A DNA stretch of 46,352 nucleotides from Planctomyces sp. (GTDB lineage: Bacteria; Planctomycetota; Planctomycetia; Planctomycetales; Planctomycetaceae): positions 1 to 46,352 of the forward strand of contig SXPC01000105.1 in NCBI GenBank assembly GCA_005778225.1. Reading direction: 5' to 3'. Made by a program: the position numbers and the translations under genes. Of this stretch, positions 16,472-24,756 are shown piece after piece (position 1 is the first letter of the stretch; each line of letters begins with the position of its first letter). Below the pieces are notes generated by a model. It worked only from the letters and a program-made list of their open reading frames with translations. It was not told the DNA's origin and did no database searches.

Positions 16472-17212
16472 CTACCCCCTCCGCTGCCGCAACCGAAACC
16501 CCTGATACTGCAAATCCCTCACCACATCCCCCACCTGCCCGCCACCCACATGAATCGCAATATCCCCATACTGATGCACATTCTGCGTACTGCTCGAAGT
16601 CGCGGGCTGCTGGCTCTGCATCGGGTGCCACTGGCTATGCCATCGCCTCTCCTCGCCCCGCCCCTGATTCATCCGCGACAACTCCGCCAGCCCCAACCGC
16701 GAGACCGCCTCTCGCTGCAACACAAACTCCCCCGCTGTCAACATCGCCGGCACCTGGTCAATTCCCGCAGGCCCCATCACAAGCCCACCCGAAGCATACC
16801 CCGCCACACGACCACCACTCACCCGAGGCGCAGCAGCCCCCGCCGTCGGTGCAGAAGAAACACCACCCCCGACCGCCCCCAAGCTCGCCAGTTGCGCCCG
16901 GACCTGCATTGCCATCGCACTCAACATCGACAGCGACTGCATCGCCGGCGAAACATTGAGCGTCACCGTCATTCCACTCAACGCCGAGACCTGGCCACTC
17001 ACGCGCGACAAGGCGGTCGACAAGCTCGACAGCGTCCGCTGACTCGAGGCCAGTCGCGTAAACGGCTGCGTCAACTGCGACCCCATCTGCGAAAACCGCG
17101 ACACCTCCCGCGACAACCCCGCCAGCTGCTCCCGCGCCGAAGTAACCTCCCGCTGCAACCCGGAACTGTCCCCCAGAATCCGAACCGTCAACGACTCCAA
17201 AAACTCTGCCAT
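16472..17212 (-). CDS. Short tail tape measure-like protein
   Basis: A 246-aa protein. The N-terminal half is a long helix (LQREVTSAREQLAGLSREVS and SSLSTALSRVSGQVSALSG) as in tape measures. The middle has the hydrophobic NVSPAMQSLSMLSAMAMQV. The C-terminal part carries the tape-measure signature GYASGGLVMGPAGIDQVPAM followed by LTAGEFVLQREAV. Tape measure length sets tail length; at the usual 1.5 angstrom per residue this gives roughly 37 nm, very short and like gene transfer agents. The segment RRWHSQWHPMQ is encoded by a fragment of the dispersed GTGCCACTGGCTATGCCA repeat. ATG 17212 was chosen as the start of the helix. Confidence 0.7.
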   Translation of the reverse strand: MAEFLESLTVRILGDSSGLQREVTSAREQLAGLSREVSRFSQMGSQLTQPFTRLASSQRTLSSLSTALSRVSGQVSALSGMTVTLNVSPAMQSLSMLSAMAMQVRAQLASLGAVGGGVSSAPTAGAAAPRVSGGRVAGYASGGLVMGPAGIDQVPAMLTAGEFVLQREAVSRLGLAELSRMNQGRGEERRWHSQWHPMQSQQPATSSSTQNVHQYGDIAIHVGGGQVGDVVRDLQYQGFRLRQRRG

Positions 17213-17435
17213 GCAAACCTCCAGATCCAACGCCAAGCCGCGAAGACGCAAAGAAAGCAAGACTGGAACGCAGAGGTAACAGAGAACGAGCAGAGTTCGC
17301 AGAGAAGAAATTCATAGCACCCTATCTCTCTCATGTCTCCCTTTGCGTCTTCGCGCCGTCGCGTTAAACAATCTCCCCTTCTCCTCAGCGACCTCTGCTC
17401 CCCTTCGCGCCCTCTGCGTTCCAGTCCCTCTCCCC
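17213..17435. repeat. Spacer with inverted pair of C/T-rich dispersed repeats
   Basis: Contains 'gactggaacgcagag' (17262-17276) and, inverted, 'cctctgcgttccagtc' (17411-17426), so the transcript between tail tube and tape measure can pair over about 150 nt. A 'cgcgaagacgcaaag' and 'ctttgcgtcttcgcg' pair (17239-17253 and 17341-17355) nests inside. Confidence 0.65.
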
Positions 17436-17945
17436 TCAAACCCGCGAAATCACCGGTCGCACCTCAAAGTCCCGCCCCGTGAACGAGATCACGTTGTACT
17501 CATCTCCCTCGCTCATCCGCAGCGTCTCCCGATACACCTTGCCGAAGACAATCTTCTCGCTCGCCACTCCCGCCGGATCGGTCACCGTGAATTCCAGCCG
17601 AAACGTCTCCGGCTGCCCCGGCGACGATGTACTCACCAGGTTCGTCCCGGATGCAAACGTGAGGAACTCATACAGCTGCAACGGGTCCGCCGAACTGGCC
17701 GACTTCCCAATCAGCTGCGTCCACTTCGCCGTGAATGAAATCGCGACAGACTCATCCTCACCCCGACGAAGATGCCCTGCCGCAATCGACCCGCGATCCT
17801 TCACCTCGACCGTATTGACCCGCTCCGTCCAACTCAAATCCCCCTCATCCAGGAGCACCACCAACGACAACGCCGAAGGAGTCGTCCCATCCTTCAACAC
17901 CATCTCAGCATCCCGCAAATTCCGCACCAGATTCGTCACCGCCAT
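17436..17945 (-). CDS. Tail tube (major tail) protein candidate
   Basis: A 169-aa protein, beta-rich, with KDGTTPSALSLVVLLDEGDLSW near the start, a central SISFTAKW-like strand (DESVAISFTAKWTQLIG) and a final VISFTGRDFEVRPVISRV. This matches the fold pattern and size of siphovirus tail tube proteins and the gene lies directly before the tape measure, where the tube gene belongs. No firm family was recognised. The ribosome-binding site GGGAGAG is attached to a hairpin repeat (17957-17979). Confidence 0.55.
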   Translation of the reverse strand: MAVTNLVRNLRDAEMVLKDGTTPSALSLVVLLDEGDLSWTERVNTVEVKDRGSIAAGHLRRGEDESVAISFTAKWTQLIGKSASSADPLQLYEFLTFASGTNLVSTSSPGQPETFRLEFTVTDPAGVASEKIVFGKVYRETLRMSEGDEYNVISFTGRDFEVRPVISRV

Positions 17946-17953
17946 CGTTCTCT

Positions 17954-17979
17954 CCCGTAGGGTCCGCTGTGCGGACCAT
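17954..17979 (-). promoter_or_regulatory. Hairpin-Shine-Dalgarno cassette before tail tube gene
   Basis: Minus strand GGTCCGC-ACA-GCGGACC (17961-17977) followed by CTACGGGAGAGAACG and ATG 17945. The GGGAG is the ribosome-binding site and is part of the repeated unit. Confidence 0.7.
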
Positions 17980-18000
17980 GAATGTGCATCACTGTCTTGT

Positions 18001-18090
18001 CATGAGTCACGAGTCGTGAGTCATGAGGTCATACCAACTTGGCGTGCTACTTCATTCTTCCTCACGACTCATGACTCACACCTCATGACT
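18001..18090. repeat. Heptamer array pair (GAGTCAY)n, inverted
   Basis: 'catgagtcacgagtcgtgag' then tcatgag at 18001-18027 is a 7-bp tandem (GAGTCAC, GAGTCGT, GAGTCAT). An inverted array 'ctcacgactcatgactcaca' plus cctcatgact lies at 18061-18090. They can pair across about 33 nt in the spacer upstream of the tail tube gene. Confidence 0.7.
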
Positions 18091-18547
18091 CCCCCACGCC
18101 CCCAAACATCCCCTCGCACGTCACCACCGCATGCGACAACCCCGGCTGTCGACTCGCCCCCTGCCCCTCAACCATCGTCCTCGCCTGGGCCTCATAAAGC
18201 TTCAAATACCCCACAACCGGCGACCCCGCCCGCTGAAAATCTCTCACGAGTAATGTTCGCGATGACAGCAATCCGCACGCCTCATCCATCATTCGCCGCA
18301 AGACCCCAGGCTGCTGACCATGACGTGAAAACAGATGCACCACCGCCGACACATTCACCATCGGCAATGACGTCGCCCGCCCCCGCCGACGCAAACTACT
18401 CTGCACCCACACTTCCGCCCACGACGTCAGCTTCGACGTCTCCACCAACATCCCCGGAAAGATCGTCACCACCTCCGGCGAAAACTGATGCTTCCAGTAC
18501 GCCTGCAAACTACTCTCAATCGCCACCCGCTCATGCCGCCCCGTCAT
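18083..18547 (-). CDS. Virion protein, tail terminator candidate
   Basis: A 154-aa protein with no clear family. It begins MTGRHERVAIESSLQAYWKH, has WAEVWVQSSLRRRGRATSLP and a central VNVSAVVHLFSRHG strand. Size, the early helix and the position between the gp10-like gene and the tail tube candidate fit a tail terminator/completion protein that caps the tube at the head. The ribosome-binding site GGGGGGA is joined to a hairpin repeat (18552-18580). The C-terminal codons run into a heptamer array, giving the final GGVGES. Confidence 0.45.
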   Translation of the reverse strand: MTGRHERVAIESSLQAYWKHQFSPEVVTIFPGMLVETSKLTSWAEVWVQSSLRRRGRATSLPMVNVSAVVHLFSRHGQQPGVLRRMMDEACGLLSSRTLLVRDFQRAGSPVVGYLKLYEAQARTMVEGQGASRQPGLSHAVVTCEGMFGGVGES

Positions 18548-18551
18548 TGTT

Positions 18552-18580
18552 CCCCCCGTAGGGTCCGCTGTGCGGACCGT
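18552..18580 (-). promoter_or_regulatory. Hairpin-Shine-Dalgarno cassette before tail terminator candidate
   Basis: Minus strand stem GGTCCGC/GCGGACC (18562-18578) then CTACGGGGGGAACA and ATG 18547. Immediately beyond it (18600-18626) lies a heptamer array, then a GTGTGCCACTGGCTACGCCA repeat (18682-18711). Confidence 0.7.
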
Positions 18581-18727
18581 CTATTCGCACCCGTTTTGTC
18601 ATGAGTCACGAGTCGTGAGTCATGAGGTAAGAACCAACGCCATAGTCCACTGCTGACTCGCCCGGCCATGCTCTCTCAACTCCGTGTGCCACTGGCTACG
18701 CCAGTGCTCTCCGATCTTCCCCAGCGC

Positions 18728-19066
18728 CTAACGCCCCGCGCCTCCCTCCCCCAACGCCCGCCGTACCATCCCGACCGGCTCCATCTTCGACGTCCCATAC
18801 TCCACAAACGGCAGATACTCCACCCGATTCACCAGGTCCACCTGCGTCACATGCTCATCCGAGTTAACGCGAACATCGCCATCATCGCCACCAACACCGA
18901 ACGCCATCCCCATCCAGGCCTCCCGAGTCCGCCCCGTCTCCACCGGCTGCAACTCCACAATCCTCCCCAACACCCGCCCGACAACAGAAGAGACAACTTC
19001 CTCCCGCAACCCGCGCACATCAAACACCTCCCCTGCCGACTCAACCACCACCCGCATACTCAACAT
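18728..19066 (-). CDS. HK97 gp10-like head-tail protein
   Basis: A 112-aa protein. The segment VNRVEYLPFVEYGTSKMEPVGMVRRAL is the conserved core of the HK97 gp10 family (usual form Y...VEFGTSKMPARPFMRPA), preceded by RTREAWMGM. These proteins sit at the head-tail interface. The ribosome-binding site GAGAGGAAAAGG lies after a diverged hairpin cassette (19081-19104). Its place, between the joining protein and the terminator candidate, is the canonical one. The C-terminus runs into a GCGCCTAACGCCC repeat. Confidence 0.8.
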   Translation of the reverse strand: MLSMRVVVESAGEVFDVRGLREEVVSSVVGRVLGRIVELQPVETGRTREAWMGMAFGVGGDDGDVRVNSDEHVTQVDLVNRVEYLPFVEYGTSKMEPVGMVRRALGEGGAGR

Positions 19067-19076
19067 GCCTTTTCCT

Positions 19077-19104
19077 CTCGTAGGTCGGCTGCCGCAGCCG
19101 TCAT
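19077..19104 (-). promoter_or_regulatory. Diverged hairpin-Shine-Dalgarno cassette before gp10-like gene
   Basis: Minus strand CGGCTGC-GGCAGCCG stem (19085-19100) followed by ACCTACGAGAGG and ATG 19066. The stem sequence differs from the GGTCCGC cassettes but the CTACGRGAG junction is kept, suggesting that junction is the conserved part. Confidence 0.5.
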
Positions 19105-19210
19105 TCTCCTTTTCAGACTCATTGTTTTCATCTCCGTGCCCTCCGTGTCTCTGTGGTAAAACACTCTTCTGATTTCCGATGAAGAGGACACGTCGAAAAC
19201 ATCTGCGAAC

Positions 19211-19549
19211 CTAAGTCTTCCACGCCTCCAATACGACGAACGTCTCCCCCACCCGCAGCCCCGCCACCCGATACCGTTCCCCCAGCCACCGCACGAGCAT
19301 CACTTCCCCCGCTTCACACACCGGCAGTTCCCGCGACCTCACTCGCACCGAAATTCCCAACGTCTCCCCAACCCCCACTGCCTCCCCCACCACCGGCGAA
19401 GCAACCGCCCGCACAATCCCCGTCACCTGGTAAACCCGCTCGGTCTCAATCACCCGAGCCAGCTCCACCACCATCCCCTGCGAAACCACCACCAGCTCCA
19501 ACACCTGCCCCCAGTCCAGCAGAGCCAGCTCAATCGTCTCATCAGTCAT
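19211..19549 (-). CDS. Head-tail joining protein candidate
   Basis: A 112-aa protein, MTDETIELALLDWGQVLELV, almost all beta: VGETLGISVRVRSRELPVCE and VMLVRWLGERYRVAGLRVG. This is the look of small head-closure/stopper proteins, and the gene sits between the connector candidate and the gp10-like gene. No firm family match. The start at 19549 is preferred over ATG 19552 because GGGAGG lies 5-6 nt away instead of 2-3. Confidence 0.45.
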   Translation of the reverse strand: MTDETIELALLDWGQVLELVVVSQGMVVELARVIETERVYQVTGIVRAVASPVVGEAVGVGETLGISVRVRSRELPVCEAGEVMLVRWLGERYRVAGLRVGETFVVLEAWKT

Positions 19550-19570
19550 CATTGCCTCCCGATTGTTTGT

Positions 19571-19742
19571 CATGAGTCACGAGTCGTGAGTCATGAGGTA
19601 AGAATGACTCATTGTGTGCCACGGTTGTGTCAGCCATGCCGAACGTCGAATTGGACATCGCTCGCGCAACCCCACGGCCGACACGGCCGTGCCACGCACG
19701 CAAACCTCTCCCCTCATGACTCAAATCTCATGACTCATGACT
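19571..19742. repeat. Spacer made of heptamer arrays and hairpin repeats
   Basis: Heptamer array at 19571-19597, a GTGTGCCACGGTTGTGTCAG hairpin copy at 19615-19643, then 'ccccacggccgacacggccg' (19669-19688), then an inverted heptamer array at 19713-19742 that overlaps the end of the upstream gene. The two arrays can pair and enclose both hairpins. Confidence 0.65.
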
Positions 19743-20000
19743 ACTCGTCACCACCCAACACCCCATCCCCTCCAGCAACCTCTCATAATGCCCCCGCGCC
19801 TCAATGAGCGCCTTCAGATTGCTCCCTCGATCCCCACTCGGCCCATCGCCACCGACGTCATACTTCATCGCCGCCAGCTTGCCATCCCGCAGCAAATTCA
19901 TGATGTCCAAATCAATCTGCACAATAATCCCCCGCACCTGCGCCTCACTCAACGCACCCCCCACCACCCCATCCAGACTCACCAACTCCTCATCCGCCAT
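19728..20000 (-). CDS. Small virion protein, connector (gp6-like) candidate
   Basis: A 90-aa, mostly helical protein: LSEAQVRGIIVQIDLDIMNL and LKALIEARGHYERLLEGMG. Size, helicity and position right after the head genes fit a head-tail connector subunit, but no family is certain. The last codons (SSHES) derive from a heptamer array. The ribosome-binding site GGGAGGG belongs to a hairpin cassette (20009-20034). Confidence 0.45.
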   Translation of the reverse strand: MADEELVSLDGVVGGALSEAQVRGIIVQIDLDIMNLLRDGKLAAMKYDVGGDGPSGDRGSNLKALIEARGHYERLLEGMGCWVVTSSHES

Positions 20001-20005
20001 TCGTC

Positions 20006-20034
20006 CCTCCCGTAGGGTCCGCTGTGCGGACCGT
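20006..20034 (-). promoter_or_regulatory. Hairpin-Shine-Dalgarno cassette before connector candidate
   Basis: Minus strand stem at 20016-20032 then CTACGGGAGGGACGA and ATG 20000. Behind it lie a CACGGCTGTGTCAGCTGTG hairpin copy (20079-20108), a 'cccacggccgacacggccgt' segment (20137-20156) and a GCGCCTAGCGCCC tandem (20167-20202). Confidence 0.7.
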
Positions 20035-20180
20035 CAATCGACACACATTTCATCATGAGGCAGGAACGCTCCACTCAGTGTGCCACGGCTGTGTCAGCTG
20101 TGCCGAACGTCAAATTAGACATCGATCGCGTCCCCCACGGCCGACACGGCCGTGCTACACCTCGCCCTTCCCCCCAGCGC

Positions 20181-20878
20181 CTAGCGCCCAACGCCCAGCG
20201 CCTCCTCCACCCCCCGCACCATCTCATAAGCCACCAACCGCTCCTGCTCCTGGCGACTCAACGACACTAGCTCCTCACTCCGCATCCCCCACCGCTCACA
20301 CACCCGCAGCAGGACATACTCCATCGACCGCGCCGACGTCATCCACTCCCCGAGCTCCGGCACGACTCCGCTGGAAAAAAATCCGCACGCGTCTCCTCAA
20401 CGCGCAACGTCACCTGATTCGTGAAGTTCGTGATCTCCTCACACAACCACACGACCTCTCCCATCGTCACCCCCGCCTGCTCCAGCTCCTCAAACAGCTG
20501 ATCGGCAAACGCGACCCAGTCCCCATCGACCGCCGGCTCAACCGTCTCCCAGCTCACTTGAGGGTCATCTTTGAGCCCCTGCCACAACACCAGCATCGCC
20601 AACCGCTGCTGATACTGCTCGACACTCGCGACATACGAGGCATCACTCCGATCCTCCCGCACAACCGCCTGCCCCGACGCATCCCGCATCGGCTTCCCCT
20701 GCGCATCCCTCGCCACCCGCACCGGCACCTCCGGCTGCACAATCCCCTTCTGCCGTAACCACACCCCAAACCCCAGCGGCAACGCAGTCACAGTCACCTC
20801 ATGCTCACCCCCATCTCCCCGCCTCCAAAGCAAAACCTTCACCCCTCGCCCCCGCAACACCTTCCCATGCAGCTTCAT
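20181..20878 (-). CDS. Tail assembly chaperone-like gene expressed by -1 frameshift (G and GT forms)
   Basis: Frame 0 (20878-20339) encodes 179 aa; codons 167-168 read TTT TTT after GAT, i.e. the heptamer T TTT TTT at 20381-20375. A -1 slip there replaces the last 11 residues with 64 residues read to 20181, making about 232 aa. The frame-0 part (VASVEQYQQRLAMLVLWQGL, WVAFADQLFEELEQAGVTMG) is helical and acidic like lambda gpG. The extension (RSMEYVLLRVCERWGMRSEE, RQEQERLVAYEMVRGVEEAL) resembles the T part of such pairs. Long-tailed phages use this device to make a tail chaperone. Location after the capsid gene, not before the tape measure, is unusual. The ribosome-binding site is in a hairpin cassette. 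Confidence 0.7.
20375..20381 (-). promoter_or_regulatory. Slippery heptamer T TTT TTT for -1 ribosomal frameshift
   Basis: Seven consecutive T on the coding strand, in the frame X XXY YYZ relative to frame 0 (third base of GAT, then TTT TTT). The -1 frame is open from here for 64 codons, while frame 0 ends 11 codons later. GC-rich sequence downstream (CCAGCGGAGTCGTGCCGGAG) could stimulate slipping. Confidence 0.65.
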
Positions 20879-20883
20879 ACGCT

Positions 20884-20911
20884 CTCCCGTAGTGTCCGCT
20901 GTGCGGACCGT
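20884..20911 (-). promoter_or_regulatory. Hairpin-Shine-Dalgarno cassette before the frameshift gene
   Basis: Minus strand GGTCCGC-ACA-GCGGACA (20893-20909, one mismatch in the stem) then CTACGGGAGAGCGT and ATG 20878. Upstream, 20934-20977 holds a GGGCGAGGCTCCGTCCGAGC repeat also found at 31901-31940 and inverted at 32041-32068. Confidence 0.65.
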
Positions 20912-21150
20912 TCATCAACTCATATTTCTACCCGGGAGGGCGAGGCTCCGTCCGAGCCGCTGTCCCGCGTTGCAATCAACCACCAACGAATCGACGACGA
21001 ACAACGTGCCAGAGACAAGCCGTCGAGGCCATCATCACCTTTCACATCGCTCATGTTTCGCAACGCAAAGATCCAGCTCACACAGAGGTTCGCCCTCCCG
21101 AATAAAGGCATAAACCTCACGATTCATGCCTTCTCTCCGGCCAAGCCCTA

Positions 21151-22341
<1,191 letters not shown>

Positions 22342-22347
22342 GTATCT

Positions 22348-22374
22348 CTCCCGTAGGGTCCGCTGTGCGGACCA
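22348..22374 (-). promoter_or_regulatory. Hairpin-Shine-Dalgarno cassette before capsid gene
   Basis: Minus strand stem 22357-22373, then CTACGGGAGAGATAC and ATG 22341. The most perfect of the six virion-operon copies. Confidence 0.7.
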
Positions 22375-22654
22375 TTCATGTGCTTAAAAAGTGGCACAGA
22401 CATTCCTGTCTGTGCGTGCTCCACTCGGTGTGCCACGGCTGTGTCAGCCGTGCCGAACGTCTATCGATACTCAACTCCAAGAAGGGTGGCTGGGGTCAGG
22501 ATCGATAGCTGACCCCAGTCGAGCGCGCAAAGAGCCCACATTCTCGAACATCCTCGCGCAACTCCCTGGGGTAAGCCACCAACCCTCACCCCATCCACCC
22601 ACTCACATCCCCAGTTCCGCCTAAGCCCTAAGCCCCATTCCCTAAGCCCTCTCC
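22375..22654. repeat. Spacer before capsid gene with three hairpins
   Basis: No gene. A 'ggcacagacattcctgtctgtgc' palindrome (22392-22414), a GTGTGCCACGGCTGTGTCAG hairpin copy (22429-22458), and a 'ctggggtcaggatcgatagc' plus tgaccccag hairpin (22490-22519) lie in a row. A similar CTGGGGTCAG/CTGACCCC pair occurs at 24530-24557. Confidence 0.65.
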
Positions 22655-23137
22655 CTACCCCACCTGCCCGTTCACATTGCTCGACCCGCAACAAAACGCC
22701 GACGCAAACTGCACCCGTAACTTGGTATGGCCACTACCGCGATATTCAACACTTCGCGCAATCGCATTCGCCGCACTGCTGACCGTCTCCAGCTGCTGAT
22801 TCATCAGCGTCGAACTTCCTTCATCCGGCCCCAGTAGCCCTCCAACCTCATAAGCCGCACTCGCGACATCGAACTCATAAATCGACATCGGGCTGACATC
22901 CACCGAAATTGGCTCTGTCTCTCCTGACGCCGATGGCTGATGAGCGACACCCAGAAACTTCGCCGCAAAATTCCCCTGCGTCGTCGCCAGGTTGGTCGTC
23001 CAGGTAAACGAAGACGCCGGCTTGGCATCATCCGTATCCAGCCAGACCAGATCCCCCGCCTCAATCACCGTCCCCGCATCCACCCGCACCTTCCGCAACT
23101 CCACCGCCCCACTCCGAAACCGCACCCGATTTGCCAT
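22655..23137 (-). CDS. Small head protein, decoration protein candidate
   Basis: A 160-aa protein starting MANRVRFRSGAVELRKVRVD, beta-rich, with VIEAGDLVWLDTDDAKPASSF and FLGVAHQPSASGETEPISVD. Phages often have a decoration or stabilising protein between protease and capsid genes, with this beta-rich 'GD.V...G.V..' build, so I favour that role. The C-terminus contains two adjacent cysteines (ASAFCCGSSNVNGQVG). ATG 23137 follows AGGACG; the longer frame to 23215 runs through a heptamer array. Confidence 0.55.
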   Translation of the reverse strand: MANRVRFRSGAVELRKVRVDAGTVIEAGDLVWLDTDDAKPASSFTWTTNLATTQGNFAAKFLGVAHQPSASGETEPISVDVSPMSIYEFDVASAAYEVGGLLGPDEGSSTLMNQQLETVSSAANAIARSVEYRGSGHTKLRVQFASAFCCGSSNVNGQVG

Positions 23138-23176
23138 CGCCTGTCGTCCTTTTTGAACTGAAATACCTTTGCTTGT

Positions 23177-23252
23177 CATGAGTCGTGAGTCACGAGTCAT
23201 GAGGACAAGAAACAAACCAAAACCTCATGACTCACGACTCGTGACTCATGAC
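23177..23252. repeat. Inverted heptamer arrays forming a long hairpin
   Basis: 'catgagtcgtgagtcacgag' plus tcatgag (23177-23203) faces 'ctcatgactcacgactcgtg' plus actcatgac (23224-23252). The arms are near-perfect complements around a 20-nt A-rich loop, the clearest hairpin of this family. It lies between the protease and the small head protein gene. A GTGTGCCACTGGCTATGCCA repeat (23275-23300) and a GCCTAACGCCCAGCGCC tandem (23311-23330) follow. Confidence 0.75.
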
Positions 23253-23318
23253 TGTCTTCCAACGCCCAACCGCCGTGTGCCACTGGCTATGCCAGTGCTT
23301 CTCCTGCTTTCCCAACGC

Positions 23319-24257
23319 CTAACGCCCAGCGCCTCTCTTGATCACCGCCACAATCTCCGCATCCCGCATCCCCACCTCTTCTACTCGACGAGCCGAACTC
23401 ACCGGAGAGACCACCCGCAGCTGCGTCACCAGCTCACGTCGTTCCCGGATCAGTTCGTCCCGCTTTTGATCACTCTCCGCTTCCATCAGCATCCGTCGAA
23501 ACACAGGCGTGATCGCCGACTCCGGCAGCCGACTCTTCTCCAGCATGGCCTGCACGCGCGCCGCTTGCCCGCTCTGCTCCTGCAGCTTCTCCGCGGTCTG
23601 TTTCCATCGACTCACCTCCCGACGCAACAGCGAAAGCTCCTCCATCACCACTGGCTCCGCATCCCGCAACCGCGACGACGTCTCCGGAGAGGGACTGATC
23701 TCACAGATCAACTCCACTTCGCCCATCTCTTCATCAACGGACTCTTCCAGCTCTTCACCAGCCCACAGCGTCGACTCCCGCAGCGTCTTCGTCGTCGCGG
23801 GATAACGGACAACATCCACACTGATCACATCGACAATCTTCTCGACCCGCCTGCCATCCCGACTCCGCACCGCCCGCACGACATGACTCATCCCCACGTC
23901 CGGCAGCAGCTTATCGACCAGCGACAAAAACAGATTCCCCGCCACCGATTCGCGCACGCAGATGTCCCCAACGACTTTCCCCGCTTCAAACCGTGGCGAC
24001 TCAATTACCCCGACCAGTTCCTCGTCACCCCGCGCCCCCGGCTGGTGACTCTGCTCATGGTGATCCAGATACACCGGCTTCCCGTCATAACAGACGACCG
24101 CATCCCGCAGCGCCATCTCCGTGTACGAGTACCCATTCCGCGAAGCCTGCCCCGCGAGCACGATCCCCTTCACCACCCGCGACCCCGCTTCCCGCAGTAG
24201 CTCACCCCAGACATCCCCCGCAATCATCTCCGTCAACACTTCACTCTCGCGCCCCAT
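23319..24257 (-). CDS. Prohead protease fused to a scaffold-like coiled-coil tail
   Basis: A 312-aa protein and first gene of the leftward virion operon. Residues 25-160 match capsid maturation proteases (S80/U9-like): GIVLAGQASRNGYSYTEMAL, KPVYLDHHEQSH (candidate His66/67), GVIESPRFEAGKVVGDICV, and PDVGMSHVVRAVR (candidate Ser124), then ISVDVVRYPATTKTL. Residues 205-285 are coiled-coil (MEELSLLRREVSRWKQTAEK), as in protease-scaffold fusions where the tail organises the prohead and is then digested. ATG 24257 follows GGGAGG. It starts 44 nt beyond the conserved 224-bp leader. Confidence 0.75.
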   Translation of the reverse strand: MGRESEVLTEMIAGDVWGELLREAGSRVVKGIVLAGQASRNGYSYTEMALRDAVVCYDGKPVYLDHHEQSHQPGARGDEELVGVIESPRFEAGKVVGDICVRESVAGNLFLSLVDKLLPDVGMSHVVRAVRSRDGRRVEKIVDVISVDVVRYPATTKTLRESTLWAGEELEESVDEEMGEVELICEISPSPETSSRLRDAEPVVMEELSLLRREVSRWKQTAEKLQEQSGQAARVQAMLEKSRLPESAITPVFRRMLMEAESDQKRDELIRERRELVTQLRVVSPVSSARRVEEVGMRDAEIVAVIKRGAGR

Positions 24258-24300
24258 ATCCAACTCACCTCCCAGGCATGTGTGTTTATCTTGTCCCCTC

Positions 24301-24524
24301 ACCCTACCTGAAACCGTTGCGCAAATTGCCCCTCTCTGAGCCCTGTCTAATAACTCTCCCCTCGCAATCCCCCGGCATTTCCCACTGTCTACGTTCTCCC
24401 CCGACTTCTAAGACACTCAGTCTGAAAATCAAGTTTTCGATAAACCAACACCCCCACCCCGTGTGCCACGGCTGTGTCAGCCGTGCCGAATGTCCAATCA
24501 AGCTCCATTTCCACTCCCAAGGCG
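24301..24524 (-). repeat. 224-bp conserved leader, left copy (inverted relative to 30187-30410)
   Basis: Read on the minus strand this is 95.5% identical, without gaps, to 30187-30410 (10 mismatches counted by eye). It ends 43 nt before the protease start. It contains the GGCACGGCTG-ACA-CAGCCGTG hairpin near its distal end, a 60-bp block that is fully identical, and a TTGCGCAA palindrome (24317-24324) kept in both copies. Neither promoter hexamers nor an origin motif could be fixed with confidence. The role is inferred: shared promoter or transcript leader for the two virion operons. Confidence 0.85.
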
Positions 24525-24756
24525 GGTGACTGGGGTCAGGCTTTCTAGCTGACCCCTGTTCTGCACGCAGAACGCAAAACTTTCCCCAACACGCGGGCAC
24601 CACTGGAGATCCCAGCTTCTCCCCTGATTTCCCTCACGACTCACGGCTCGCGACTCATGACTACTCCCACCCCCTCGCCCATTCGCCTATACTTACTCGA
24701 CTGCCTTCAATCGCCCACACAGCGGCTTTCTCGTTGACGCTTCTTTCGGAGACTCG
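24525..24756. other. Spacer beyond the left leader
   Basis: Holds a CTGGGGTCAG ... CTGACCCC inverted pair (24530-24557), a short heptamer-like 'ctcacgactcacggctcgcg' segment (24632-24651) and the upstream region of the ABC permease gene. No gene is supported. Confidence 0.5.

Noticed and set aside
24304..24603. A shared open frame inside both leaders (ending LRNGFR), also at the end of 29712-30407
   Set aside because: Frame open in both copies, but the 10 differences are half amino-acid-changing, there is no conserved start or ribosome-binding site, and part is the translated hairpin repeat. I treat it as non-coding leader.
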